64,000 nt of DNA from Chamaea fasciata (lineage: Eukaryota; Chordata; Aves; Passeriformes; Sylviidae): positions 31,082,522 to 31,146,521 of the forward strand of contig JARCOQ010000006.1 in the NCBI GenBank assembly GCA_029207755.1, given 5' to 3'. Positions 38,501 to 51,819 of the stretch are shown here, piece after piece. A model generated the notes under the pieces. It worked only from the letters and a program-made list of their open reading frames with translations. It made no database searches and was not told where the DNA came from. Position numbers and translations under genes: made by a program. How positions within the stretch are numbered: position 1 is the stretch's first letter; the number at the start of each line of letters is the position of its first letter.

Positions 38501-40772
38501 AGAATGTGGAGGGATTTTTGAAGACTTGGAAAAAAAATTTCAGGAACTGCAATACTGGGAATTTTTTTCCACATTAAATGGAGCTTTTAGCAACTAATAA
38601 CTCCTAAAATCAGCTCACAATCAAGGCACTCTTGAGTCATACCTATAATCTGCCACAAGTGCATCTCTATAAGCACTTCAGCTCATATCAACAATACTGC
38701 CCCCAAAAAATTCAATTTCCCTGTTGTTCCTGTTTATGATATTTTGGGTCACTTTGCAGAGCAGACAAATTACAAGGAAGTAGATTCTTTCCAGATGAAA
38801 TGAAACTGGAGGGTACACTCCAGGAGCAAACCAAATGCTCTCCAACCACTAAGGGGCATTCACTTCACAGGAAAAGAGATAGATTGATATAGGTTTCCCT
38901 ATAAAACAAAATTTTGGGTTATCAGAACAAAGTCCTTTTGAAAATTTATGCTTATTGAGTTGTATCATCTATTAATATGAAAATAAGCCTATGAACTACA
39001 GAGTCACTATACAACTTGAGGACAGTCCTGTAGATTCATTCCTGGCTGGAGACCTCTCCAGTACTAAAATCAAACATGATTATCATGAGATGGAACAAGT
39101 ATCTTCTGCATTTGAAGAACTGGCTACATTAACTAAATTATACATAATATATAGTTGTTAGGGGAAAAAATCCTCTTCAGACTCTAACAAAAAGAAAGCA
39201 ACATTAAATACCCTTGAGCAGGAAAATGGAATTCCCATGAATGTTTTTCACTGCAAATAATTTAGAGGCTATCTAGAAGAAGATGCAATAGACACTTTTT
39301 CTTCTGTAGCAGAAATTAGGTGAGACTAGGAACATTTGTCTTGTCAAATTCATTTACTAACAAAGTACAAACTGGGGGGACTAATAAAACCACAGCCTGG
39401 TCTTTTTTTCATAAGATCCATAAATATTATTTTGATTTTCATGTGCCTTCTGCTTTTGAGTCTTTAGGTAGTATTTGCTTAACATTTTCAGCATTTCTAT
39501 GTTTAGACTCCTTTTTCAACCATTCATTTATTTTTAAATGACAGTGGATATCATGTAATTAACCAATACTAGGAGCTGTATTTTACAAAATGGAAGCAGA
39601 AGTACAAATTCAAGTACTGTTAGTGAGTCGTATTATACAGTGCCAAAGAGGAGTCACATGCTGTGGCAGCCCAAAGCAGCCCAAGTGGAAATCTCTAAAA
39701 CATGAGCTGGGTGTGTTGGTTCTGAAAAACTTTACAACACCCACTCATTTCATTCCAAAATGAAATTAGAACTTTATATGAGGTGTTTGTTATCAGGACA
39801 TATTCTAAAAAAGGAACAGACTAATGGGTATCAGAGAACAAAGTACTGTGAACTGAAGAGTGTTTCACAGAATATGTGCATCATTTTAGTAATGGTATGC
39901 AAAGCAAATATTTAGCAAACAGTTTCTTTGATGGCTCACTCACAACTTGGAAATATGCACCCTCAATCTGCATCTGACATTTCTGTGCACAGCAGTAGGA
40001 GTTCTAAAGATTTTGTCATTTTCAGCTTTTAGCAAAGATCAAGCGCCAACTTTAAAAGCTACACCCTGTCAAATTTAAATGTAATAACCCACCATTGGCT
40101 TCATTTTCTATTACTTGATTCCAGAAACTGGCACTTAATCTAACGCAAACTGCAAGATCACAATATTCCCATTAACCAGGAAATCTCATCCTTCTTACAC
40201 TCTGTTCAACAAACTCTAGGGAACCCTGGAAATCAAATATTTCCTAGTTAATATAAAGCAGTATTTGTTCCATAAACAGGAAATATAACCTGAATAAGAG
40301 GGCATAACTGCAAGATATTCCAGCCTCGATTTCCACACCAACACAGTACCACCCCAGGACCACAACTGAGTTGAGAATATCCTGAGTTGAGAGAGACTGG
40401 TCCTATAACTGAGCAGGAAATAAGTGAACAAAAGACTGAAAAAAACACCAAAATAATTTTTTTTGAGAACAGGACTGTAAAAATAGAGCTTGTAAGAGAT
40501 CAATCACAAAAACAGTGCAAAGAGTGACTCTCCTGAAGAAAAAGTATTACTTCAGTTCAGATATGTTAGTTCTACAAAAATTTCAAAACTGGTATTTCAG
40601 AAGTTTTTCTTGAATTCTTTGAAATGCATCATTTGCACGCAAAAAGGAGAAGATTTCTTTGAGAAAATATGAGAAAAAAATTTCTTGTGGCCTTGGGTGT
40701 CAAACTATGCTTATTATAACAGAGGTTTGCATTCTTAAAAAGACCATACAGAATGTTTTTGGTAGCACAAGA

Positions 40773-40777
<5 letters not shown>
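35549..40777. other. Unique AT-rich sequence, no gene seen
   Basis: No repeat family or exon identified. A (GT)5 tract lies near 37207 and a 9-bp GCAGCCCAA duplication at about 39666-39684. Frames of 60-80 codons on both strands have no recognisable content. Confidence 0.5.
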
Positions 40778-40812
<35 letters not shown>

Positions 40813-40830
40813 AAAAACAAAAAAAAAAAA
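40778..40830. repeat. Long A-rich run
   Basis: About 53 bases of A interrupted by two C. Upstream sequence gives no sign of a processed pseudogene. Confidence 0.93.
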
Positions 40831-43800
40831 CCCTGGTAAATATGTTGAGTAGTTCAATGATCAGGCAGTTATTGAAAGAGGCTAACCAGACCTAAAAGAT
40901 TTAACTTTTCCAACAAGCATATTTCATGTTGAAGTTGAAATCAGTTTAAAATCTCTCAAAATGACTGCTTAAGCACCCCAGGATAGTACAAGTATGGTCT
41001 GTCCAAAGTCTGATGAGGCAACTTCTAGCGTTCTGCTGTTTGAATAGATAAGAAAACAAACTGCACATCCCAGAGACAATGCATGCAAACATCCTGTGTG
41101 TCTATTTCAGAAAAATTATTTTGTTACACTTTTCAGTATGTATAGATTTCATCTTAGTTTTCTAACTCCTACTCAAGCATTTTTTACAGTCTTCCAGTAT
41201 GGCCTTCATTTTCTTGTAAAACTTTATGACTCCACGTGGCGCATATTAAATATTCTACCTGTGTTATCTGCAAATAATTTCTTATTTTTTATGTTAATTG
41301 ATATTTAAAAATAATCTGTGAATAAGAAGGTTGTGAGCTCAACATGTGTCATACCCTAGCAACTGGGTTAATGAACTTCAGAGAGGTGCATCTATCTCTT
41401 TTGGTCCCTGCTAACAGATCAAGTGTGTTCTGTTCTGTCTTACCCAGAAGCACTGAGCACTTCTCTGTATCAAAGCCAAGCTTACAAAAGGCTTGTTTTG
41501 TTCTCTAAGTTTAGAATAAAGGCAAACCCCAGTAAAATAATTAGCTTGGAGCAGGTCATGTGTAGGTTTAAAAATACTGTTTGTTGACAAATTCCAAAAT
41601 GAAACTGTTGCTATGTATTTTGGTCAAGTAGTGTTAAGAGGCACATGAAACAGACAATTTTGTAAATCATGTTCAGCTATAAAAGAAAAGCTTTCATATG
41701 TGAATGATGAAGTGGTACTACCAGAAATGTTATTATACTCTATTTTCAAGGAGAGTAAAGTAATTACTAACTTTGAAAGTGGCAAAATGTCCTTTAACAT
41801 TTTGAAGAGGTAGCAATGAGTGATGCAAAATTAGAGGTTACCCAATAGCAAACGTTAAAATCACTAGAAAATTAACTTAAATAATTATTAAAGAAGTAAA
41901 TTAAAATAGATAACTTACAAAGTGACTAAACAATATTAAAATGCAGAATAGAAGTATTGATATAGAAATATTTTTACAAGGATTTATGCTTTTACTAGCA
42001 TAAGCAAAATTTACAAGGGTTAATGATTTTTAGCAGTTTTGCTATGAACCCTTTCTATTCCATCAGAAAGACCAGGGTAAAAACTGTTTTCTAGATAAAA
42101 ATGCTTCTCAAGTTGAATTTCTGATTAGAAAGAAACATATGTAAAGGCTGAGAAACGTTTATGCAATGTTGAAAGCTCAAGATCATTGTGCTTCTCCAAA
42201 ACAGAAAAAGTAGGTGGATCTGGACTTCATAATATAGGCAGGTAGCCCTAGCTGCAGGTGACGACAATTATCTGGATATTTATATTCAAAGCCCTAAGCT
42301 TTCCACAAAGAGCTGAACAGCAAAAAAAATGCCTCTCTCTAAACACAGTGGTTAAAATTCAATCATGTGATGTGGGAGACCCTGTCCCAAACCATATGGA
42401 GTCAGCCTACCTTCACCATCTTTTTCATCTAAAAACAGGATGCCTCAGTCATTTAGATTTCCTTATTTAATGATCTTAACTTCATAAAGAACTCCTCAGG
42501 TAGAATTGAAAATTGATAAAAGATGTAAAGGACAGCCTTAGGTATTTGATCCTTACTATAATGCATGTTTGCTGATAAATTGCCCAAGGTAAATTGTGAA
42601 GTGCTTGTTTAAAAATAGATTCAAAAAAAAGATAACAGCAGTCTTTGTAGGAATTTAAGGGTCAGGGAAATTCTGCATGCCTTTTGGAATCCTGACACTT
42701 GTTCAAGTACATTAGCAGCATGACATTAAAAAGCCATGTTGACAGCATTGTCATCTTTAACACTTCAAAACATATATTTAAGAGATTTCTACAGTTATTC
42801 ACAAATGTCAGATGGCAGGATTTCTCAAATGTTTTCCTATAATTAGCTACTTTCCTCCACCATTAGGGAAGAAGAATAAACCGAGTAATTACAAAAACTG
42901 TATAGCCCTTGGTCCTGTCACATGGATACTTATCAACTATTCCATGCAAATTGTTTGGCTGAAATCAGTTCCCAGAGGCTTCAATGTCCTGGCCATCTCT
43001 GGGATTCCATTAACAAAGCAGGAACACTTGGAAATGCATTCATTTCAAGAATTCTGGAATGATACATATTGTTACCATATGTCAACTACAAAGGCAAATG
43101 CACTAACAGGTTTTTGTAACCAAATCAGAGGGTTATTCCAGGTTTCAGGCACTGCTCTATTCACTTAACTTAAGATCATGCTGATCATGATTAACTTAAG
43201 AGATCATGGTGGTCTCCCAAATGTTTCTTTTATTTCATGCTCCAAACAGTAGATAATGAAAACATTGAACCTACTGAAACAGAACAAATATGTAACAAAA
43301 AGAGAAATATAAAATTTTAAATTTCATTACTTATCCATAATTTCTCGGCAGTTTCCTCTCCTAACACTTGAAAACTTTTACTTTGAGAGTCTTTTCACTG
43401 AATGTAGGCTTCAGTTTGCAGGGATGTGTTTGAGAACTGGCCACTGGAGAGAGGCATTGGCAGAGTAAAAAGTTTAAAGAGAAAACACAGTGTTCTAGTG
43501 AGTAGCCCTGGGCTTAATTAAAAATATATTTAGAGCTTTGTAGGAAGCTGTTTCAACCAAATATTTTTTGGAGTTTGTACAACAGGGATTCGGTTGTTCC
43601 TAAACAATTTTTGAGAGGCATTTCTTCAACACTTCAACACTCACCATATAAACACTGGATACAATCAATATTTAACAGAAGCAATACACCAAGCACTTGC
43701 CAAAGTCTCCGTGTGCCAAGTTTGGCCTTCAGGAAGGCCCACTTTTAGACATTAAGTCATCTGTATAATGATGTAAGTGGAGCAGTCTTAACTTGGAGCA

Positions 43801-45039
43801 TTTCATTTTCAAATTCATCTACTTGGGTCATGGCTTGGAAGACATAATGTGCTACCGCAAATTTTCTGAGTAGAGACTTGTTTCAATTTTTCACTTTCAG
43901 TTCTAGTGAGATCCCTTATTGTAACCATTTTCATAAGAAGCTGGGCAGGGGATGGTACCACAGAAATCCACCTGCTCATCAATCTTGTCAGTCAGTCGCA
44001 GTTCCAAAGGAACACAGTTCACATCTTCAATATTAATCAGCCTGTTTCCTAAGTCAAAATGACATGGCAGTTGAAAAGAAGGTGTTGACTTTAAGCATAG
44101 TATTGCTTTCATTGTGATCATTTAAGATTATAAAACAAAGTTTATATGGAGAGAAAGCATTTTTCATAGATTAACTGGTCTGCCCCCTGGACTTTGGGCA
44201 TTTATGATTTCATATCTTCAATATTTCTCTGTAATCATGAGTGAAACCGAGTTTGTTTCTTGTTTCTAAAGAGAGCTGAAATTCTCAAATAATCAATATC
44301 TACAGAAAAACATGACATTTAAGTTTTAAAAAATAATTGATTTGTAAGGGGTTTAAGGTGATTTGTTTTGATTTTTTGTCTTGGTGTACTTGCTTATATT
44401 TTTCTCCTCTTAATTTCTTCAGCTACAGAACTAATGCACCATCTTGAAGTTTCCATTCTCATTTCATCATTTGACCATGGCTATAGCAAAGACTAAGCTT
44501 GAAACTAGACCTTATTTTGTTTTCTTCTATCCCAGCCCCTTGGATATGACCAGGTAATTGGGAATAAGAATTAAATTCTTCACCAGTTTCCACTCTACTA
44601 CTGTTGGCGTTTTGGCAGCTTTTAATACCAAAAGGAGTTTGTGTACTTCAAAGAATACATAACATTATGGAGCAATATATATTCCTTTTCTTGGGCCTGG
44701 AAGTCAATGTAAAGAAGAATTTGTCCCAGTCTAAACAGCAGAATTCAACTATTAACCACAAGAGTCCAACATGATTTTCTAAGTTTCCAATGGAACTTAT
44801 AGATGAAAATTTTTCACTATTATTTTAAAAATTACAAAAGATAAATTCTTGTCCCCAAATTAACTGTCAAGCCTGATTAGGATTGCAGTTTCCCTGGAGA
44901 CACATGGTACTTAAAGTCACACAGTTTTATAAATGACACTAAATTACTGAAGTGACAATCCAACAAGAAGCTCTTGGGCCAAAAACATATAAAAATGAGG
45001 CTAAAATATTACCAAAAAAATAAGGTTTTTATGCCTTTT
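40831..45039. other. Mostly unique sequence, no proven gene
   Basis: It contains two segments of higher complexity, described under findings (42.81-43.17 kb and 43.90-44.12 kb), and a small rearranged repeat at 43164-43208. Otherwise it is AT-rich, with nothing I can name. Confidence 0.45.
43164..43208. repeat. Imperfect tandem duplication with CTTAAG/GATCATG motifs
   Basis: TTAACTTAAGATCATG at about 43165 recurs as TTAACTTAAGAGATCATG at about 43191. GATCATG and CATGATT between them also form a short inverted repeat. Confidence 0.75.
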
Positions 45040-45406
45040 GGCTTTGAGGGAGCTGGAATGGTTTTACCTGGAGAAAAGGAGGTTGACGGAGGACCCTATT
45101 GACCCCTATAACTGCCTGAAAGAATGTTTTATCGAGGTGGGGGTCAGTCTCATCTCCCAGGTAACAAGCATTAGGCCTCAAGCTGCACCTGTGGAGGTTT
45201 AGATTAGATATTAGAAAAAAATTCTTCACTGAAATTGTGGCATGCATGGCAAGTGCTGGAATCACCATCCCTGGAAGTGTTCAAAACATGTGGAAATACG
45301 ATGCTTAAGGACATGACTTAGTGGTGGATGTATCAGTTTTATGTTAACGATTGTACTCAAGGACCTTAAAGATCTTTTCCAACTTTAATGGGTCCATGAT
45401 TCTATA
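45040..45406 (+). repeat. CR1 LINE fragment, 3'-terminal ~370 bp
   Basis: In forward orientation it runs TTACCTGGAGAAAAGGAGG, TATAACTGCCTGAAAG, GAGGTGGGGGTCAGTCTC, TCCCAGGTAACAAGC, GGAGGTTTAGATTAGATATT and CACCATCCCTGGAAGTG. It ends at a tail CATGATTCTATA. This is the 3' part of ORF2 plus the 3' UTR of a CR1 of the same type as the split copy at 34.5 kb. Internal deletions and stops make it inert. Confidence 0.92.
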
Positions 45407-46979
45407 TTTTCAAATAAAAGTGAGATTTAGGAAAATAGCAACAAAGAAGCAAATTAATTAGTTAATATAACTTAAGTATTGTCAGGGTAGAATTACCAGG
45501 TATAAAATTCTGAAGCAGTTTAGAATTTTTTTTAAATATGTTCTTGTCAAAAGAAAGGACATTTTATGAATGAGTGTGCAATATTTGCTCCTAACCAAAT
45601 TTTCCTAACCAAACCGAATTGCACGTGTTGTAAGTAAAGCATTTTAAACTATTACATTACATTGGATTTATAGAATATTTTTGGTATCTTCTCTCAAGTA
45701 GACACCCTCTCCAGGAGTTTTTTTCCTTCTTTTCATTTGAAAAGATTTTGTCCTTCTCTTCATTTTCAAAAGAAAGTGGTCCTTTTTTCATTTGAAATTT
45801 GTGTAAACACAAAGTTAATGTATATAGTAATGCATACAGCTAATATATACAAGTGTATGAGACCTAGTACTATGGAGGAATTTCTATCACTCTGCACTGT
45901 ACAGTTTTTGACAACTTCAACACTGAAAATCAGGGCTCAGCCCCTCCATGGATCTTGAACTGATTGTTCAAATTTTAATCAGAGGCAAACTAACCTTTCA
46001 CAGACCTTCTAAGTCTCTGACCAGCCAAGAGATATGCACAGGGCATCTAAGTCAATATATCCCAATCACCTTTCCCTGTTCCATAAAAATAAGTATATTC
46101 CTATGTAACTCTGTTTTCTCTGACAGAAGTTTTCTCTGTCAAATAGACTTTTCTATTCTGCCTTGGCCCTGTCTAGACTATTCTCCTTTCCTTCTCCCAC
46201 TCCATTTGTTCTTTTTACTGCTTTCAAGCTTTCCTGACTCTTCATGTTCCTCTCCAAAATGCAGCTGTTTCCTTCTCTCCCTCACACCAGTAAAATTTTC
46301 TGGCCTCTAATTTTATTAGCCAGCTACTTTACTAAAATTAATGTGGAGAATGTGAGCAAACTTTGAAAAAAGACTGATCTGAAATGACCCCACCCATATG
46401 ACAGGAATTTTAATATGTGCTGAAGGGCTATGAACATAATGCTAACTCTGTGCTCCTGTTCTATCTTGATTTCTCATTATATTTACCTCATAAGATTTCA
46501 TGGAATTAATTGACTCTGTAGGCAAATGTTCATATTTGAATGATAATTCCAAAGGCAAAAATCTAGGTAGATATCTAAATATCATTGAATTTGTCCTTCA
46601 TTGTGTTTGCATGGTTTCAAGGAAAATTAATATTTTTCAAAGCTTTAGCACGAATACAGAAGTGAAGATTTTCTATATATTTTGTAAATACCTAGGTTTT
46701 TCATGTTGTCTTTACAGGTAGATGACATTACATGTACTTGTATCAGGACTGGCTGAAATGGTGTTAACTGGTGTATTCAGTGGGGCTTGGATCCCCAAAA
46801 AATTGTTTTGAATAATTTATATTCAGGTTTACGTATTTTGGCCATTTTCACTACTTTTCCGACTTTGCAATTCCAGGTATCTGCTGCATTGCATGGTCTT
46901 TCTACATTACCTGAAGCAGACTGAAATGTCAGCTTCAGTAATAGGATGTGTAGAGTTTGTTGAGGAGATGCAAAATTTG
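45407..46979. other. Unique AT-rich sequence, no gene seen
   Basis: Pyrimidine-rich sequence lies at about 46140-46290, inside a 120-codon frame that starts at 45948 and has no recognisable protein character. Confidence 0.45.
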
Positions 46980-47830
46980 GTTTGGCTCAATTTCTGACTG
47001 AGAAAGTTCTTCAACTGATCAAGACAGTCTCCAGTTAGCCATGCAGCTTTGTCTCCTCTGACATCTCATGCTGTTTTTGTAGAAGTTTAAGGCAGATTTT
47101 TTGGGAGAAAACCTCCTAAGGGGGCCCTCCCTCCCCTCCCCCAACTGGTTCAGGGAAGAAAAAAACCTCCTCCAAGAGAAGTGGAAAGAACCCTGTTTAT
47201 GAAACAGACAAAGCACTTCCCAGCACAATAAATTCGACAATACCAGATGACAAGAACTTTGTGCCGCTCTGGAGAGATGACAGGATTAGAAAAGAAGTCC
47301 TTCCTGGAGGTGGTTGCTCTGTCTCAGTCCCTCTGACGCTGGGAAACACTGCGCAGGATGGATCTTGGTGGGTTCCAGGTGTGGGCCCCCCCAGTGCTTC
47401 CCCGAGTCCTTCGTCCAGAGAGATTTTAACAGTTCCAAGGAAAGACAGTAAAAAAAAGAGGAAAAAAAACAGGAAAGAAAAAAAAAGAAAAAAAAAAAAG
47501 GAGAGGAAAAAAAAAGTGAAGTTTCTCCTCCTCTGCTAGTTACTGCCTAACTAGCTAACTAACCACTGAAGAAAAAAAAATCTCTCTGTCCCTCGCTGCG
47601 TGTTGCTGAATCCGACTCCCAAGGCCAGGCGGTGGAGGAGAGTTTCTGGAAACAAACCGCGTGCCTCTCCCTTCCCCCTGCTCCCAGATCCAATACCAAA
47701 GGCACACAGGGCAATATCCAACAGAGACCCAACAGACAGTTGGGGATACAAACCTCACAACGTCACCCCAGGACAGTTTTGCACAGCCTGTATATCTTGC
47801 CTCTTTTCCCAAGTTATATATGAAAATTAC
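46980..47830 (-). mobile_element. Probable ERV-derived block (LTR / leader region)
   Basis: The block stands out as less AT-rich and with many more CpGs than its surroundings. The minus-strand order looks like a retroviral LTR-to-leader segment of a type I associate with passerine genomes. It has GTCGGATTCAGCAACACG (about 47600), a T/C-rich stretch, GGAACTGTTAAAATCTC (about 47430), GACGAAGGACTCGGGGAAGC (about 47407) and TTCCCTGAACCAGTTGGGGG (about 47151). TTTTCTCCCAAAAAATCTGC (about 47103) comes last. Ends, target duplication and family could not be fixed. No intact retroviral gene is present; the small frames are broken. Confidence 0.45.
47449..47516. repeat. Polypurine (A/G) tract
   Basis: Nearly all A and G over about 68 bases, for example GAAAGAAAAAAAAAGAAAA, lying inside the ERV-like block. 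It creates a lysine-rich artefact frame. Confidence 0.85.
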
Positions 47831-50800
47831 TAACCCTGAAAATCAGAATATTTTTCTGTGGTCATAAATGTGCATTTAACAAAAGCAACAAGTTCCCTTC
47901 ATTACAGATTATTTCTAGTGTTTGTATTCTGATTAATGGTCCACTGCAATCCATTCATGTCTACCAGGAGGAAATGGAATGAAGCCCCTTGTGTTTTATT
48001 AGACAGCAGTAGATGGAAACAAAATAAACCCTTAATAGACTAGCATTTTATTTTTGAAATGGCTATAAATTGCCAATTGTAAAACTATAAGTATTCCTTG
48101 ATGCCATTTTTAGAGTGTATTTCTTGGGAAAGCTGATTTAATCTCAAATGCATAGCAAGACGTAGGAAGATTTGCAACATGAAATTGGTTAAACATTTGG
48201 TGTTTTGAGAAGCGAAAGCAACTATCTTTAGACACTTCAAAAACTCATTGTACTCACTTCTAGTGCACATCTAGTACATACTTATCCTAGTGCACATTAG
48301 GTATTGGATTTTTCCCTCAGTTCCTCATCACATTTTATTGGAATGTTTTGTTGGCCTTCTCCTTTTTCCAAAACCCCCTATGAATCTAGTTTTTAGGAAT
48401 TGTTTCAGTCAAAAATAGAATTGAAAGAAAATTAACTTCAGGTTTCAGTGAAGCACAATTGTAAGTAGAAGAGTAGGTGCTTTCTTTTTTTGAAGTCTGA
48501 TACAGTCTACTGTGGAGACATTTAAATTGTATGAATGTTACGCACAGAAGCAGATCAAAAAGCAAATAAAATTTTGCAAATTTAAATTTGGGAGTGCTTT
48601 TTGTAGGAAAAAACCCTACAAATATCTCACAATATTGTAGCTTGGAAGAGAATATATTACAGTACCGTGTCTTAGATAAGTAATCAAAGTACTAGGTCCC
48701 TGCAAAGTTGGGATTATAGTCTATAATTTTAGAGGTGAATTATTCCTTTTAGTTGTTCTATATAGCAAGATGGTGAGCTTGGCTCTCATTCAGACTAGTT
48801 TTAGATGGAAAATTAGTTACTACTAAATGATGCATCAAAATATTTGAGAGATGGAAAGTGTTCATTTTGAGTTATTATGTAGAATAAGGTTATGCTGAGC
48901 TTCAATGTTAAATTGAGGTTACCTAACAGTCACCCAAATATCTGCACTAACCTAAGTTAGGATGCTTGATTAAACCCTACCATACATATGCTGGAGAGTT
49001 TACAGGGACAGAAATATAATTTATTTCAGATTTCTGTTTAGTACAAGGTATATTTTCTGTCTGAAGCTTCCATATTTTGGAGAAATATAAATTATTAACC
49101 CTAGCCGAAGGCCAGGGTAAGAAATAAATTAAAGTAACTGTGTTAGCTCCTCATTAATTTCCTTCTTAATTGTATGGAGAGCTTTTCTTAACGTTTTCAC
49201 CTCTCCTTTAGCAGAAATTCCAAGATCATCTTTGGTGGAAAGTTGTGAAAGATGGAATATGCTTAGGTTGCCCCCACCTACTACAGCTACCAGATAAATC
49301 ACCCTGTCAGATGTCATAAAGTCAATGAATCTTAAAATACCACTATACCTATTATTAGAACAATAGACACCTCAGGCTACTTTAAAGAAAAGCTTGTGGT
49401 GAGCCACAAATATGCTGCATAGTCCATGAAAACAGAAACCAAGGAACTCACAAAGGAAAGAAAAGATGGTTTTATTTTAACAATTGTAGTGCAACCACGC
49501 AGAAATAGTTCACTCTTTCTGTGTCTGTATGTGTACGCATTTTACATACCTCTGAAGTATATTTCAATTCTTCATCAAACACAGACATTTAGTGATGAAT
49601 ATAAATGGAACAGGAAGCAGAGAAGTGATACAATAGGCCTTTTTTTAGGAAACAGAATCTTGTATGCATTTTGTTTTTATTGATGTCATATGTCAGTATC
49701 TGTACAATATCTGGATGTCACGTAAGTATTCCTGTTAAAACTAGCTCCGAGACTTAAAAATTCCTTCATTGGGACAGCAAGTCTTAAAAGTACCTTTAGT
49801 ACTTTTTTTCTAATTTAGAAATTGCATGACTGCTTTTTCCAAGTCACTGGGATTAGCATCTTTGTCCTTTGAGCATATATTTCTATTCATTTTTAGGGTC
49901 ATATCTGCAATGACATTTGCCTGTCATTTTATCAGTCAGAACTTCCCCAGATTATTTCATGTTCCTCCAGATGTCTGGAATCCGGCTTAAAAATTTGTGT
50001 CGCATTTCAGCCTCATTTCAAGCTTCTGATACTGAAGAACAATTAGAAGTTTGCATAGCAAAATGAGTGGTCTGACTGCTTGGTCCTTGATATCTTATAA
50101 AATTCTTTACTGGGCACCAGCTCAGCCTGCCAGTTTGCTCCTATTCCTATGGCCCATTTGCTCTGTCCTTGTTTGTCCTACCTGTGCTCAAAGTTTGAGG
50201 AGCATCCAGCTGTGGGATGGAGCTTCAGCAAACACAACATCCTTCACAGAGGGATGGAAAAAATTATCTTATATCATTGTTATAGCCCTATCTTCTCTGA
50301 ACTTTTTCTTCGGTCTCTAAAGGCCTTCTTGAAAGCACCACACTCTGCTGCATCTGTAAAAGGGATTTATTACAAGTTTTTTATGCTTTTCCTAAGTGAC
50401 TCTTCAAACTCTTTCTGTCATGCTTTATGTATTTGCATATAATCTCTAATGGTTCCTGGTAGTTTCTTCTTTTTTCATTTGGACTTAAATTTAGCTTTTT
50501 GAGGGGTTCTTTTAATTCTTTAATTTTGTAGTCCTGTACTTTCTGTTTAGCCATGGTGACTCATTTTGGTCCCTCTATAGGCCCCCCCTTTCTCACCAAT
50601 CTTTACAGTATGACTCTTTACAAATTTTTAGCAACTAAATGTTAGTGAATCTCAATACACTGTGCTATACATTTAACATAAACATATTCTGTTTCCTTGG
50701 ATTTACACTTTGAAGCACTTGAAATTAAATTCAAACAAGTAATGTTTTACCGTCAGAGGGGTCACAGCATATTTATACTACATCATGAACATGCTCAATA

Positions 50801-51094
50801 AGAAATTTGCTTGAGAAATGTGTCTTTATGAAAATAAAAAAAACAATTTTTTAAAAAAGGAAAAGTAAAAGTAAAAATAATTTAAAAAATATAATCCAAG
50901 TAATGAATTGTTGTTGAATTACTTTTCAGTAAATGTGTTTCTTATAGCATAGGGAGCCCAAGCAAGCATGGCCTAAAATACAACCAAGGTGAAAATACTG
51001 TAAAAACGTAAAGATATAGAGATATGGGTTGACAGACAGGTCAACCTGAGATAGGCAACAAAAACTGACAAGGAGTATATACATGGAGATGTTT
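47831..51094. other. Unique AT-rich sequence, no gene seen
   Basis: It includes A-rich low-complexity sequence at 50829-50892. Two overlapping + frames at 50051-50442 have no recognisable product. Confidence 0.5.
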
Positions 51095-51819
51095 CATAGA
51101 ATGGCTTGGGTTAGAAGGGGCATTAAAGATTATCTAGTGCTAACCCTGTTACCATGGCCAGGGACACCTTCTACTACACCAGGTTGCTCAGAGCCCCATC
51201 AAACCTGATCTTGAAAATTTTCAGGAATGGGGCATCCATGACTTCTTTGGGCAACCTGTTCCAGTGCCTCACCACCTTTATGATAAACAATTTCTTTCCA
51301 ATATCTAATCTAAACCTACTCTTTTTCAGTTTGAAGCCATATATATACAGACATGCCCTCATAAACAGTCACTGTCCTTCTTTTAGGCTCCCTTTCTATA
51401 CCTGAAGGTTGCCATTAGGTCATCTCAAAGCTTTCTCTTCTTCAGGCTTAATAATCTATTTCTCTCAGCCTTTCCCTCAGAGAGGTGGTCCATCTCTAAT
51501 CAACTTGGCAGCCCTCCTCTGGAATTGCTTCAACAGGTTTATGTCCTTTTTTGTTGGGGACCAGGTTGGATGCAGTATTCCAGGTGGGGTCTCACCAGAA
51601 CAGAGCAGAGGGACAGAATCCCCTCCTTGCCCTGCTGGTCACACTGCTTTTGATGCAGCCCAGGATTCAATTGGCTTTCCAGGCTGCGAGTGCTGGATCA
51701 GCTCCAGCCCCTCATCCACCAAGTCCTCCTCCTCAGGACTCCTCCCAATCACTTCATCCCCCAACCTGTATTGATATCAAGGGTTGCCCCAATTTAGGTG
51801 TGGCATTTGTACATCATGG
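51095..51819 (-). repeat. CR1 LINE fragment, ~725 bp
   Basis: It starts CATAGAATGGCTTGGGTTAG and runs through CCATGGCCAGGGACACCTTC, GGGCAACCTGTTCCAGTGCC, CTCCTCTGGAATTGCTTC and GGTGGGGTCTCACCAGAACA. It ends near TCAAGGGTTGCCCCAATTTAG. On the minus strand an ORF2 C-terminal remnant reads VVRHWNRLPKEVMDAP. It is the same CR1 type as the 26.8-kb copy, older-looking and 5'-truncated. Confidence 0.95.

Noticed and set aside
45948..46310. 120-codon + strand gene
   Set aside because: The Ser/Leu/Phe/Pro-rich C-terminal half is the translation of a pyrimidine-rich tract. No domain or homology is recognised.
47261..47539. Lysine-rich ORF
   Set aside because: It begins inside the ERV-like block and runs into the polypurine tract.
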